A DNA stretch of 64,000 bases, taken from positions 62,001-126,000 of the forward strand of contig BPJV01000005.1 of the NCBI GenBank assembly GCA_026004795.1, given 5' to 3'. Position numbers and translations under genes: made by a program. This stretch comes from Pirellulaceae bacterium. Its GTDB lineage: Bacteria > Planctomycetota > Planctomycetia > Pirellulales > Pirellulaceae. This document shows positions 36,996 through 46,334 of this stretch, in pieces; within the stretch, counting starts at the first letter, position 1; each line of letters starts with the position of its first letter. The notes under the pieces were generated by a model. It worked only from the letters and a program-made list of their open reading frames with translations, was not told where the DNA came from and did no database searches.

Positions 36996-39401
36996 CTACT
37001 GGATTTCCACCCGCTGCCAGAACACATGCTGGCGATCGGCTCGCTGCCGTACATCCTCTAACATGACGGCAATATCGGGGGAAAGTTCCAGACGATGGCG
37101 TTTGCCGGGCAGGCCGATGGTAATCGGGCGGGAAAAGTCCACCATGTCGGGCGTCAGCCATACGGTGGCCGCTCGTTGCACGGAGGGGATTTTATTGATG
37201 CTTACCCCGTTTACCGCCAATTCCAGGATCCTGGCTTCGAATACTCCCTTGGCTGCCGGGTCGAACTGAAAGGGATTGCCCGCGATCTGAGGGTTCAGTT
37301 GGGGGGCTTCCACCCAATAGAAAAAGCGATCTCCACCCCGCATGGTGACACAGCGGATTTCACGAGGGCTACGAACGCGACGATGGGTGGATAGCTCCAT
37401 CCATTCCATTATTCGTGGCAACTCGGCGGCGAACCGCTCTCGCCCTCGCCCCCGGTATTCCACGACCAGGCAATCGTAGGTGGGAGATTTCAGATATTGC
37501 GTGGCTACGGTGCCAACGTTGCTGGTGGCCCGCGTCCCGTCGTATTCCCCATAGACGATGTACAGGCCCAGTGGTGGTTTGTCGGTCGAGGGACTGCGCA
37601 CATTCTCTCCGTACTGCACGATGTATTTGTCGGCCAATGGCGAGATGATCACGGCACCAGCCCACAGGTCGGGATGGGAAAGAGCAAGGTCCCATGCCGC
37701 CGTTGCACCAGCGTAATGGCCAGCAACGAAAACGCGGTCGGTGTCGATGGATGTGCGTCGCAGGGCATCTCGCAATACCGTCAGTACGCGGTCTTTTTCT
37801 ACTTCGGTGTAACGATAGTCGGCCTGCTTTTCCTCCATCCAGGCAGGGGAGACGACGATGTATCCATAACGCGTTGCCGGCCCCACCCGCATCGTCGCGT
37901 CGCCCACTGGCAGAGGGATGCCGCACCACCAATCGATTTCCATCTGTGGGGATTCGCCGCGGCCTGGAAGGGCGAGCACACAGGGGTACTTGCGGTTCGG
38001 GTCGTATTCGGGGGGAAGCTGCATGACGTAGTCCACGGTGGCACCATGGCGCGTGGTGACGGCAGCGCGGAGCAATCCCGGTGGATCGTCGGCAACCGGT
38101 TCGGGCAAGGGTAGAGGGGGTTTGAGGGTGTCGAGCAGTTGATCCAACCACGCCGCTTGGGCACCTTCCTCACTGCGGAGTTGATCGAGAATCTGAGTCC
38201 GCCGCGGTGCGTCGGCTCCCGAGAGGTACTCGCGAACCAGGTCTCGCACCCGCGCCATCGATTTCACCACGGCGAAGTTGTCTACCCCAGCATTGGCTCC
38301 CAACAGCCATCCGGAGATGGCTAGGGCGACCTTGTTCTCCACCGCAAGGGACGGATCGTTGCGCAATCGTTGGAAGTCTGCTAGGCGGTCGACCGTTTCC
38401 AGCGACAGGTCTGCCAAAATCTCGTCGATGATGGGAGCAATAACCTGCTGATCGGGCTCGGGTAACTGGGCGGCTGCTTGTTTGAGGGCCTCAGCGATCT
38501 GGGCGAGGAGAACCAGACGCTCCTGAATGCGCCGCACCTCGTCCTCGAGCTTGATTTGCGTCTCCAACGGCAGGGCTTCCACAGGAAACGAGCCGAGTAA
38601 TTGAGCCGCAAGCTTGTGTTGACCGGCTCGCTGCCGCAGCCGTATTTCCTCGAATTTCTGACTGGCAATCAGCTGGTCCAGTTGCGTTAGGACGTTGCGT
38701 CGATCAGCCAATTGAGGGAAGCGTCGAATGGCTTCTTCCATGATTTGCCGGGCATCGGCGTACCGTTCGGCTTGCATGTAAAAGCTAACTATCTGCAGCC
38801 ACGAACTGGGATTGGTCAGATCGACTGCTTGCATCAGGATGTCACGCAGTGTGGCGGCAGGTAGGGAGGAAGTGGCGATGCGAGTGTCCCACACGAAGCG
38901 GTCGGTTTGCGTGCGCAGAATCTCGACTTTAGCAAATCGCGGCGTCAACAAGGTAATGCCTTGCAGGACGTCGACCCGCCCGCGGGGGGTTAGAAAAGAG
39001 AACGTGCGTCGTCCGTACTTGTTGAATTGCGACACTTCCAGGATGCGGTCAATCGCGGGGGCTGCCCCGGCACGAGCCGCTTCGGCCGCTGAGGGTAAGA
39101 CGATTTCTTCCCAGGGAGGAGCCGTCGATTTCTCGATCCGCAGGATGTTCCGCGGCGCCTGATTGTAGAACGTCAACCGCAAACCATCGTCGAGAATCCC
39201 TATCGGCTTGCCCTGGATCTCTCCACCTCCACCCCGTTGAAAGGCATTGGTGGTGATCGTGTCGGTCTCCGAGGGGACGCCAGGTCCCAAGCGGAGGGTA
39301 TTGCTCAGTTCGACGTAATACTGTTCCTGGCCGAAGCCCCACGTGAGCAGAAAGGCGAAAACGGCGGAGCTGAGCGTTAGAATCCCAATCTGTCTGCACA
39401 C
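36996..39401 (-). CDS. Exported alpha/beta-hydrolase-like protein with Tyr in place of the nucleophile Ser
   Basis: An 801-residue protein with an N-terminal signal or anchor segment (ILTLSSAVFAFLLTWGFG). Residues about 190-420 are helical with TPR-like character (ERYADARQIMEEAIRRFP). The C-terminal half resembles the PHB-depolymerase/prolyl-oligopeptidase-like hydrolase fold: PCVLALPGRGES, a SPAWMEE strand, then RVFVAGHYAGATAAWDLAL and a following GAVIISPLAD strand. In active relatives the elbow is GHSxG; here the codon is TAC (Tyr), so the nucleophile is missing. It may therefore be a non-catalytic binding protein, or use another residue. It is a monocistronic minus-strand gene between the giant gene and the FHA gene. 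Confidence 0.75.
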   Translation of the reverse strand: MCRQIGILTLSSAVFAFLLTWGFGQEQYYVELSNTLRLGPGVPSETDTITTNAFQRGGGGEIQGKPIGILDDGLRLTFYNQAPRNILRIEKSTAPPWEEIVLPSAAEAARAGAAPAIDRILEVSQFNKYGRRTFSFLTPRGRVDVLQGITLLTPRFAKVEILRTQTDRFVWDTRIATSSLPAATLRDILMQAVDLTNPSSWLQIVSFYMQAERYADARQIMEEAIRRFPQLADRRNVLTQLDQLIASQKFEEIRLRQRAGQHKLAAQLLGSFPVEALPLETQIKLEDEVRRIQERLVLLAQIAEALKQAAAQLPEPDQQVIAPIIDEILADLSLETVDRLADFQRLRNDPSLAVENKVALAISGWLLGANAGVDNFAVVKSMARVRDLVREYLSGADAPRRTQILDQLRSEEGAQAAWLDQLLDTLKPPLPLPEPVADDPPGLLRAAVTTRHGATVDYVMQLPPEYDPNRKYPCVLALPGRGESPQMEIDWWCGIPLPVGDATMRVGPATRYGYIVVSPAWMEEKQADYRYTEVEKDRVLTVLRDALRRTSIDTDRVFVAGHYAGATAAWDLALSHPDLWAGAVIISPLADKYIVQYGENVRSPSTDKPPLGLYIVYGEYDGTRATSNVGTVATQYLKSPTYDCLVVEYRGRGRERFAAELPRIMEWMELSTHRRVRSPREIRCVTMRGGDRFFYWVEAPQLNPQIAGNPFQFDPAAKGVFEARILELAVNGVSINKIPSVQRAATVWLTPDMVDFSRPITIGLPGKRHRLELSPDIAVMLEDVRQRADRQHVFWQRVEIQ

Positions 39402-39588
39402 GTCGTTGTTCCTGTCGTCTCATGTACCAGCAGGGGAACCTACATGACGAAACGAACCAACGGCGGGTTGATTCGTCTCTATCCAGTGTACCTGCGGAAA
39501 CATGGGGTGTCGGAGAATCCGGTCACCCTTTCCAGGAAGGTGCAACGCGTGCCACTGTTCTTAAGCAGCACAGATGCTACGGCTGGCC

Positions 39589-40278
39589 TCAACGCCCACT
39601 GAAGAATTTTCTCAACGTCTCCGTAGCCGCATCGCGGGAACTACTCGCCTTCTTCTGATTGGGCTTGAATACAGGCTTAGGCGCCTTGCCCTCTTCCTTG
39701 GTCGCGTCTACCTTGCGATCGGTTTGGGTATCGGCGTCCTCTTGCAGTTCCATGACGGTCGAGTCGCCGGACTCATCGCCGGATGACAACTCGTCGAGCG
39801 TCATCTGACGCGTGGCGGGAGCCTCGGTATCGTTGCGGCGATCGAACTGGTCGGGCTCCTCCAGCCAACTGGTCACGTCGACCTCTTCGTAGCGACTGTC
39901 CGATACGCTCTTCTCCGCGGTACGAGCGACCGCGTCCTTCACATCCTTGACTGCCGGCTTCTTCGACTTGGCAACCCCCACCTCCATCACCACCTCAAAC
40001 TCGAGTTTGCCGAGCTTGATATGATCTCCGTGCTTCAGAATCTTGGCCCGTGACGGATCAAGCTTTTTGCCGTTGACGATCGTTCCATTACGGCTCTTCA
40101 GGTCGATCAACAACAGTTTGTCATCCTTGCGCACGATGGCGCAGTGGCGACGACTGATCGATTCGCTCTTCGGGCGCAATTGGCACTCATCGCTGCGGCC
40201 AATCAGGAATTTCTCATGATTGATGGCGATCATCTTTCCCCGATGACTGCCGGTCAGTACCCGAAGTTGCATCTGCAT
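39589..40278 (-). CDS. FHA-domain protein
   Basis: A 229-residue cytoplasmic protein. Residues about 1-95 form a forkhead-associated domain: GRSDECQLRP, ISRRHCAIV and LKSRNGTIVNG contain the Gly-Arg, Ser-x-x-His and Ser-Arg-Asn-Gly residues that contact phosphothreonine. The rest is charged and probably disordered (Lys/Asp/Glu rich), with possible phosphorylation sites such as TRQMTLDE. FHA proteins link Ser/Thr kinase signals to partners. An AGGAACC ribosome site lies just before the ATG. The partner kinase is not in this window. Confidence 0.9.
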   Translation of the reverse strand: MQMQLRVLTGSHRGKMIAINHEKFLIGRSDECQLRPKSESISRRHCAIVRKDDKLLLIDLKSRNGTIVNGKKLDPSRAKILKHGDHIKLGKLEFEVVMEVGVAKSKKPAVKDVKDAVARTAEKSVSDSRYEEVDVTSWLEEPDQFDRRNDTEAPATRQMTLDELSSGDESGDSTVMELQEDADTQTDRKVDATKEEGKAPKPVFKPNQKKASSSRDAATETLRKFFSGR

Positions 40279-40592
40279 AGAAGGTTCCTTTCATCCATCG
40301 CAATCCGACGCCTCACCGCCATTCACTCAGCATTGTGGAATGCTCAAGGAGAATCTGCAAGTTTTTTGTCGAATCGATGAGTACATTTCATCGTTCTCTC
40401 TCATTATCGCTGACAACCATCGTCGATGGCAAGCCCGCAATGATGGAATGATCTCCCAAATGTCACCGCCAAGGAGAGTTCTGCTTCCCTAGGCCGCCGT
40501 GAGGGGGATATCCCTACCCGGCAGGGTGGGCCGCCGGAATCAAGTGCTGGAAGGGGCAGGGGGCGTCGTCCGGCACCCGGCGGACGATTCGT
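40279..40592. other. Spacer between FHA gene and lipoate ligase end
   Basis: About 315 bp; it contains the candidate FHA promoter at 40403-40432 and no supported gene. Confidence 0.4.
40403..40432 (-). promoter_or_regulatory. Candidate promoter for the FHA gene
   Basis: On the minus strand TTGCCA and GATAAT, each five of six consensus positions, are spaced by 18 bp, about 125 bp before the start codon. Confidence 0.4.
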
Positions 40593-41453
40593 TCATCGTC
40601 GCTGCGTCCAGGCGGGTGCAGCGTATTGTTTCACCGCAGCGGGAGATGGTGGCAGGGCGTGGAGCATCGGGCGCCAGTTGATGGGGGCTAGTCGCTGGAC
40701 ACCGCGCATCACGGCTTCGGTCAGTTGGCTCCCCAATGCGCCGAACCATGACTCGAAACCGCCGCTACCGAGCTGCTCCCACAGGCCGGGGAGGGAGGGA
40801 GCGTAGCAGCTTTGACGCACCAACAAGCTGCCGTGTTGCAGGACGGCGCCTCCGCGACGTCGTTGGGCGCTGCCCATGAGTTTCCACCCCGCAGCGACGA
40901 CGTCACCGGGGTTTCGCCGCTCGAAGCACAAGAATGGACAGCCACATCCGTTCTGCTTGGCAGGTTGGTGCCTGGCGGTGGGGGACAGTGCGGCCGGTTC
41001 CCTGACGTCGCCACCAACCTGGTGACCCGAGGATGCAGTAGCCGAGGACGGTACCGGCCGAGGGCTGCCCTCACCCACCGTGGCGGCGGCGATTCCCATA
41101 GTCGCTAGCCACTCGGTGACGGCCTCATGCACAGCATGGTAAAGCTGTTGGCTGGCACCGACTCGTTCCGTCAAGATCGACTGCGGAAGTGCTACGGCAT
41201 AGGTCCAGTCATAGTGGTGCACGATCGCGCCGCCACCTGTCGCACGACGAACGCAAGGCAGGGTGAGGCTCGGCCCGTGAGTCTCTCGTTCCTGAATTCG
41301 CTGGAAGTAACCGAGCGACAGGGTGGGGACTTCCCAGCGGTAGACGCGTAGCATGACTTCGCCCTGCCGAGCCGCGTGCTCCAGCATGGTATCATCCACC
41401 GCCATGTTCTGCACCCCGGAGCGAGGTTGGTCGATTAGGAACAGGCCGTCCAT
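40593..41453 (-). CDS. lplA: Lipoate-protein ligase A family protein
   Basis: This family attaches lipoic (or octanoic) acid to lipoyl domains. Visible motifs are RVYRWEVPTLSLGYFQ, RRATGGGAIVHH (lipoyl-AMP binding loop), CFERRNPGDVVAAGWKLMGSAQRR with the catalytic Lys, and LQHGSLL. The start overlaps the end of gcvPB by 19 bp, so it is the last gene of the glycine-cleavage operon; the obvious client is the GcvH protein encoded four genes upstream. A Pro/Ser/Ala-rich insertion of about 45 residues (about 125-170) separates the two halves of the catalytic domain. Whether it uses free lipoate (LplA) or transfers octanoyl groups (LipM-type) cannot be decided by reading. Confidence 0.85.
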   Translation of the reverse strand: MDGLFLIDQPRSGVQNMAVDDTMLEHAARQGEVMLRVYRWEVPTLSLGYFQRIQERETHGPSLTLPCVRRATGGGAIVHHYDWTYAVALPQSILTERVGASQQLYHAVHEAVTEWLATMGIAAATVGEGSPRPVPSSATASSGHQVGGDVREPAALSPTARHQPAKQNGCGCPFLCFERRNPGDVVAAGWKLMGSAQRRRGGAVLQHGSLLVRQSCYAPSLPGLWEQLGSGGFESWFGALGSQLTEAVMRGVQRLAPINWRPMLHALPPSPAAVKQYAAPAWTQRR

Positions 41454-42895
41454 TTCACCACCGGTTGACGAGCCGCTTGAACTTCATTGGGACGTCGGAT
41501 CCAAGTCGAAGTGGGGGCATCCCGCAACACCTCCACGGGCTCTTCGAGAATCTGAGACAACGCCTCGACGAATGCGTCGAGCGTCTGTTTGCTTTCGGTT
41601 TCTGTCGGCTCGATCATCATCGCTTCGGGGACCGTAAGCGGGAAATACACGGTCGGGGCGTGGAAGCCATAATCGAGCAGACGCTTGGCGATGTCCATGG
41701 CCGTTATACCCCGTCGCTTCTTCACTTCGGCGGCCGAGGCGACGAATTCGTGCATGCACCGCTCGCCATGAGGCACGGTCAAGAGATCTTTGAGGCGCGC
41801 TAACAAGTAGTTGGCATTGAGTACGGCATGGCGGCTGACCTCTGGCAACCCCTCGCCACCGTACGTGCGGATATAGCAGTACGCGCGGATTAACACGCCG
41901 ATGTTGCCGAAAAAACTGCGCACGCGACCGATGGAAAGTGGATGATCGGTGGTGATGCGATATTGCCCGCCGATGCGGTCAATACGTGGGGTGGGCAAAA
42001 ATGGCTCGAGAAAATCCTGCACACAAATCGGTCCTGCTCCCGGCCCTCCTCCCCCGTGTGGCCCGCTAAACGTTTTGTGCGGATTGAAGTGCATCATGTC
42101 CGCTCCGAAATCGCCCGGACGGGCGATACCCAGAATGGCATTCATGTTCGCGCCATCCAAGTAGATCAGCCCGCCGGCCTCATGGATCAGCTCGGCAATC
42201 GCTGTCATCTGCCGTTCAAATTTTCCCAACGTGTTGGGATTGGTGATCATGAATACGGCGGTGGATTCGTCGACTTGCGTCCGCAGATGATCCATGTCGA
42301 CGGACCCGTCATCGCGGGAGCGAATCGTAACCGTCTGCAAGCCGGCCATGCGAGCGCTGGCGGGGTTGGTACCGTGCGCTGAGTCGGGGATGAGCACTTT
42401 GCGGCGAGCGGATTGTCCTTGATGCTCAAAGTAGGCAGCCGCCATCATCAGCGCTGTCATTTCGCCGTGAGCGCCCGCGGCCGGCTGGAGCGAAACACCA
42501 GGAAGGCCGGAGATCTCGGCGAGAAAACGCTGCAATTCGTACAGCAGTTGCAAGATGCCTTGTACCGACGCCTCATCCTGCAATGGATGCAGGTCGACCA
42601 GTCCGGGCAGGCTGGCCAACGACTCATTGCGCTTCGGATTGTACTTCATCGTGCACGAGCCGAGCGGATAGAAGTGCGTATCCACGGACATGTTCAAGGT
42701 GGAAAGATTGGTGAAGTGGCGTACGACGTCCGGTTCGGCCAGCTCCGGCAGCGGCGGCGGCCGGTCGCGCAATAAATCTGGTGCATAGATTTGCTCTGGG
42801 GGTGGTGCGGGCACGTCACAGGCAGGGAGTCGATGCGCACGACGGCCGGGACGACTGAGTTCGAACAACAGTTGCAGAGCTTGCCGATTACGCAT
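41435..42895 (-). CDS. gcvPB: Glycine dehydrogenase (decarboxylating) subunit 2
   Basis: The PLP-bearing half of the two-subunit P-protein, which decarboxylates glycine and passes the aminomethyl group to lipoylated GcvH. The 486-residue protein shows NMSVDTHFYPLGSCTMKYNP near the N-terminus, PAAGAHGEMTALM, IPDSAHGTNPAS, YLDGANMNAILG and the PLP Lys in FNPHKTFSGPHGGGGPG. The ATG at 42895 overlaps the gcvPA stop by 8 bp, a usual sign of translational coupling; a longer frame upstream lacks similarity. Confidence 0.95.
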   Translation of the reverse strand: MRNRQALQLLFELSRPGRRAHRLPACDVPAPPPEQIYAPDLLRDRPPPLPELAEPDVVRHFTNLSTLNMSVDTHFYPLGSCTMKYNPKRNESLASLPGLVDLHPLQDEASVQGILQLLYELQRFLAEISGLPGVSLQPAAGAHGEMTALMMAAAYFEHQGQSARRKVLIPDSAHGTNPASARMAGLQTVTIRSRDDGSVDMDHLRTQVDESTAVFMITNPNTLGKFERQMTAIAELIHEAGGLIYLDGANMNAILGIARPGDFGADMMHFNPHKTFSGPHGGGGPGAGPICVQDFLEPFLPTPRIDRIGGQYRITTDHPLSIGRVRSFFGNIGVLIRAYCYIRTYGGEGLPEVSRHAVLNANYLLARLKDLLTVPHGERCMHEFVASAAEVKKRRGITAMDIAKRLLDYGFHAPTVYFPLTVPEAMMIEPTETESKQTLDAFVEALSQILEEPVEVLRDAPTSTWIRRPNEVQAARQPVVKWTACS

Positions 42896-44261
42896 GCAAG
42901 GTCTCCTTTGCCGAGGGCGCCGAGGCGAGGACGTCAACCAAGCGATCGATCTCTTCACGCGTTCGCTTTTCCGTTACCGCAATCAAGAGACAGTCGTTCC
43001 ATGCGGGGTACCATTGGCCTAGGGGAACGCCGGCTAGCATCCCCTGTTGTCGAGCGTGGGCTACCAGGCCAGCCACGTCTGCATGGCGGTCGCGTATGGT
43101 TACCTCGCGCCAGTAGGGCCCCGGAAAAGCCAGTTCAAACCGCTCCCGCGCCACCAGTCGTTCGATCAGGTATTGGGTCTTCCAACTGCACTGTTCGGCC
43201 GTCTCGCGGAGTCCTGCTGGCCCCAACAGTGCCAGGTAGATGGTGGCGCGCAGGGCGAGCAAGCCTTGGTTGGTGCAGATGTTGCTCGTAGCCTTTTCCC
43301 GCCGAATGTGTTGTTCTCTGGTTTGCAGCGTTAATACCCAGCAGCGGTTGCCGTCCCGATCGGTGGTTTGTCCGGCGATGCGGCCCGGCATGCGGCGGAG
43401 AAACGCGTCGGTGCAGGCGAGGATGCCGAGGTAGGGGCCGCCGAACTGCAGTGGATTGCCCAGCGGCTGGCCTTCGGCCACAACGATGTCCGCCCCCCAC
43501 TGTGCTGGAGGGGCAAACAGGCCTAAGCCGATCATATCCGCCACGGCAATGACGTGCGCTTGAGCGGCCTTGGCGGCAGCGACTAACGGACGTTGATCTT
43601 CCACGGTGCCGAAGAAGCTGGGCAGGCCTACCACCACGCATCCGGCCGATTCGTCGATGGCTTGCTCCCATGCCGCCTGGTCAACCATACCGGCAGGGCA
43701 GGGGACGGTACGCAACTGATACTCCGTAAACCGCAGGTAGGTTTCCAAGGTGTGGCGATAATCGGGATGGATGGATTCGGGAACAACAATCACTTTCTTG
43801 TCCGAGGCGTTCCCCGCCATGGCGAGCAATACCGCCTCCACCATGGCCGTGGCACCGTCATAAAGACTCGCGTTGGAGACATCCATTCCGGTCAGCTGGC
43901 AGATCATCGTTTCGTATTCGAACATGACCTGCAAGTTGCCCTGGCTCACCTCCGGCTGATACGGGGTATACGACGTGTAGAACTCGCCGCGCATGGCCAG
44001 GTGATCCACCACGGCGGGAATGAAATGGTCGTAGGCACCACCGCCCAAAAAGCAGACTGCCTGCGAAGGGCTGGTGTTGCGACGAGCCAACGACTGGAGA
44101 TGCCGTTGCAGTTCGATTTCGGACATCCCGGGGGGAATTGCCAGCGGTCGGTTTAGACGCATCGAGGAAGGGATCGACGCGAACAGGGCCTCGATGCTCG
44201 CCTCGCCGATCGCGGCCAGCATCTCCCGCACGTCTTCTTCCGTATTGAATAAATAGGCCAT
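42888..44261 (-). CDS. gcvPA: Glycine dehydrogenase (decarboxylating) subunit 1
   Basis: The first half of the split glycine decarboxylase P-protein. The 457-residue protein starts MAYLFNTEEDVREMLAAIG and contains FLGGGAYDHFIPAVVDHL, FYTSYTPYQPEVSQG, TGMDVSNASLYDGATA and NICTNQGLLALRATIYL, all family landmarks. ATG 44261 is preferred over an upstream GTG because GAGG lies 8 nt before it. It is 18 bp downstream of gcvH and overlaps gcvPB. Confidence 0.95.
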   Translation of the reverse strand: MAYLFNTEEDVREMLAAIGEASIEALFASIPSSMRLNRPLAIPPGMSEIELQRHLQSLARRNTSPSQAVCFLGGGAYDHFIPAVVDHLAMRGEFYTSYTPYQPEVSQGNLQVMFEYETMICQLTGMDVSNASLYDGATAMVEAVLLAMAGNASDKKVIVVPESIHPDYRHTLETYLRFTEYQLRTVPCPAGMVDQAAWEQAIDESAGCVVVGLPSFFGTVEDQRPLVAAAKAAQAHVIAVADMIGLGLFAPPAQWGADIVVAEGQPLGNPLQFGGPYLGILACTDAFLRRMPGRIAGQTTDRDGNRCWVLTLQTREQHIRREKATSNICTNQGLLALRATIYLALLGPAGLRETAEQCSWKTQYLIERLVARERFELAFPGPYWREVTIRDRHADVAGLVAHARQQGMLAGVPLGQWYPAWNDCLLIAVTEKRTREEIDRLVDVLASAPSAKETLHA

Positions 44262-44279
44262 CGATGGCACCTCGCCACG

Positions 44280-44672
44280 TTAAGAATCAGCGCACTGCTT
44301 GCGGTAAGCCTCCAGGTCGAGCAGATGATCGAGGGTTGCATCGGCCGCCAATCGCACCTTGATCAGCCATCCCTCCCCGAACGGATCGTTTCCCAGTTTC
44401 TCCAGGTCATCGACCAGTTCTGCATGGACGTCGATCACTTCACCGGTCACCGGGCTGTACAGATTGCTCACCGCTTTGACCGATTCGACTTCGCCGAAAG
44501 GCTCTCCCTGAGTCACCTGATCGCCCTTCTTGGGCAGCTCCATGTAAACCAGGTCGGTAAGTTGTTCGAGGGCGAAATCGGTAATGCCGACGGTGGCCAC
44601 ACGTTCATCGCCCTGTTCGGTAATGGCGACCCATTCGTGCGTGGGGTTGTACTTGAGTTGCTCCGGATTCAT
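44280..44672 (-). CDS. gcvH: Glycine cleavage system H protein
   Basis: The 130-residue lipoyl shuttle of the glycine-cleavage complex. The lipoylated Lys lies in GEVESVKAVSNLYSPV, with YNPTHEWV near the start and LIKV close to the end, as usual. ATG 44672 was chosen over an upstream in-frame start because it gives normal family length and follows a GGAAGTGAAG purine-rich stretch. It lies between gcvT and gcvPA. Confidence 0.96.
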   Translation of the reverse strand: MNPEQLKYNPTHEWVAITEQGDERVATVGITDFALEQLTDLVYMELPKKGDQVTQGEPFGEVESVKAVSNLYSPVTGEVIDVHAELVDDLEKLGNDPFGEGWLIKVRLAADATLDHLLDLEAYRKQCADS

Positions 44673-44716
44673 AACTTCACTTCCGTCCTGACGATTCAAG
44701 GGGTAAGAATAGCTAC

Positions 44717-45859
44717 TCAGCGTTTGGAACGTCGATAAAACGGTAGCGGCACGACGGTGGCTTCCGCCCTCGAGCCGCGGATGTCTACCTCGAGCTGCTG
44801 CCCCGCTGCGCTTAGCGGTCTGGCCACATAGGCCATGGCGATGGGATATTGGAGGGTCGGTGCATAGGTGCCACTGGTAACCTCGCCCACGACGTGGCCC
44901 TCGCCGTCCAACACCGCAGCACCGGACCGCGCCGGACGCCGACCGGCAAGACGCAGGCCCACGCGGACGCGCGGCGTAGGGGTTGATGCAAGCCGTTGCA
45001 ACGCGGGCTGGCCAACGAAGCGATCGTCCGGCGTCAGGTCGACGGCGAAGTCCAATCCCGCGGTGAAGGGATCGATGGCCTCGGTAAGCTCCTGCCCGTA
45101 GAGAGGCATGCCGGCTTCCAGCCGTAGCGTGTCACGGGCGCCCAAGCCGGCCGGACGAACCTCGAAGTCTCGCGCGGCTAAGAAAACGTTTTCCCACACC
45201 CGCAATGCATCTTCGTCCTTGATTACGAGTTCAAATCCATCTTCGCCGGTGTATCCGGTCCGGCTCACGATGCACGGTTTGTGCATCTGATCGGTGACGG
45301 TGCCCCGATAGTACTTCAGCCGCGTGATGGGCGGCGCGAACAGCTTGCTCATGACGTCCGCCGCGCGAGGCCCCTGCACGCTGATCATGGCAGTCGACTC
45401 GGTCGCGTCATGGAATCCCACATCGGGGTACTGGCGGAGATGCGGCTCCAGCCAGCGAACGATCTTCGCGCGATTGGAGGCATTGACCACAAGAAGGTAG
45501 AATTGGCGACTGCTCGGGGTTTCCAAGAAATAGACGAGCACGTCGTCGAGGATGCCACCTTCTTCGTTGCAAATCAATGCGTAGCGAACCTGCCCCACCT
45601 CCATGGTGGACACGCGGCGGGTGAGCAGTCGATCGAGCAGCAGTCCGGCTCGCGCGCCCTCGAGACGTAGCCGACCCATGTGCGAAATGTCGAATACGCC
45701 CACCGAGGTGCGTGTGGCCTGATGTTCTTCGACAATGGAGGTGTATTGAATGGGCATCTCGTATCCGGCAAAGGGAACCATCCGTGCTCCCTGCCCTACA
45801 TGCCAAGGAAACAGCGGTGTTCGGCGTAGCGCTTGCCGGTCAGATGGTGCCTGCGTCAT
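44717..45859 (-). CDS. gcvT: Aminomethyltransferase (glycine cleavage T protein)
   Basis: The folate-dependent T protein releases ammonia from the aminomethyl-GcvH and forms methylene-tetrahydrofolate. The 380-residue protein has PFAGYEMPIQYTSIVEEH, VFDISHMGR, NASNRAKIVRW, SRTGYTGEDGFEL and AGLGARDTLRLEAGMPLYG, including the Asp-rich folate site region. It is the first gene of the operon gcvT-gcvH-gcvPA-gcvPB-lplA. A GAGGGG stretch precedes the ATG. Confidence 0.95.
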   Translation of the reverse strand: MTQAPSDRQALRRTPLFPWHVGQGARMVPFAGYEMPIQYTSIVEEHQATRTSVGVFDISHMGRLRLEGARAGLLLDRLLTRRVSTMEVGQVRYALICNEEGGILDDVLVYFLETPSSRQFYLLVVNASNRAKIVRWLEPHLRQYPDVGFHDATESTAMISVQGPRAADVMSKLFAPPITRLKYYRGTVTDQMHKPCIVSRTGYTGEDGFELVIKDEDALRVWENVFLAARDFEVRPAGLGARDTLRLEAGMPLYGQELTEAIDPFTAGLDFAVDLTPDDRFVGQPALQRLASTPTPRVRVGLRLAGRRPARSGAAVLDGEGHVVGEVTSGTYAPTLQYPIAMAYVARPLSAAGQQLEVDIRGSRAEATVVPLPFYRRSKR

Positions 45860-46334
45860 AACTCACTTTGCCCCTCGACCAGGCCCAAGATGCGCGACAG
45901 ACAGGAAACCAGGTGCAAGGCGTCGTCCAAGACGAATTGCGACTTCTTCCCGTCAGCTCACCATCGGCCAGCGCCGCGGAAAACGTGGATGCCAAATTGC
46001 CAAGAATCAGATCGCCGCGCCATGAGGGAACCACTGAGCAATCAGGGCGTGCGAAGGCATGCCAGGCTCATGCCGACTGCACACCGATCACAGGGTGATT
46101 CCATCGTTACGCCGGCCACGGCTTGAATGTGCGCATTGTAACGGCCCGCGGTCGCCTGAAAACCGGTGAGATAGAGACGCGGTGAAGATTGTCGGAGGGC
46201 CTGCCGTCTGCTCCGAGTTCCTGACCGTCGATGTCCAATTCCAAGGGACCGACCACCGATCGACGCCTGACTCCCGCCCATCCGGTGGTTACGCGGTGGT
46301 CGTGCGACGCTAAAGTTGCTGCTCGCCGTGGGAG
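45860..46334. other. 475-bp leader region of the glycine-cleavage operon
   Basis: No supported gene. I looked for a glycine riboswitch, which often precedes gcv operons, and did not find its conserved core. No clear promoter hexamers stood out. Confidence 0.4.

Noticed and set aside
45860-46334. Glycine riboswitch before gcvT
   Set aside because: The conserved core elements of the glycine aptamer were not found on the minus strand.
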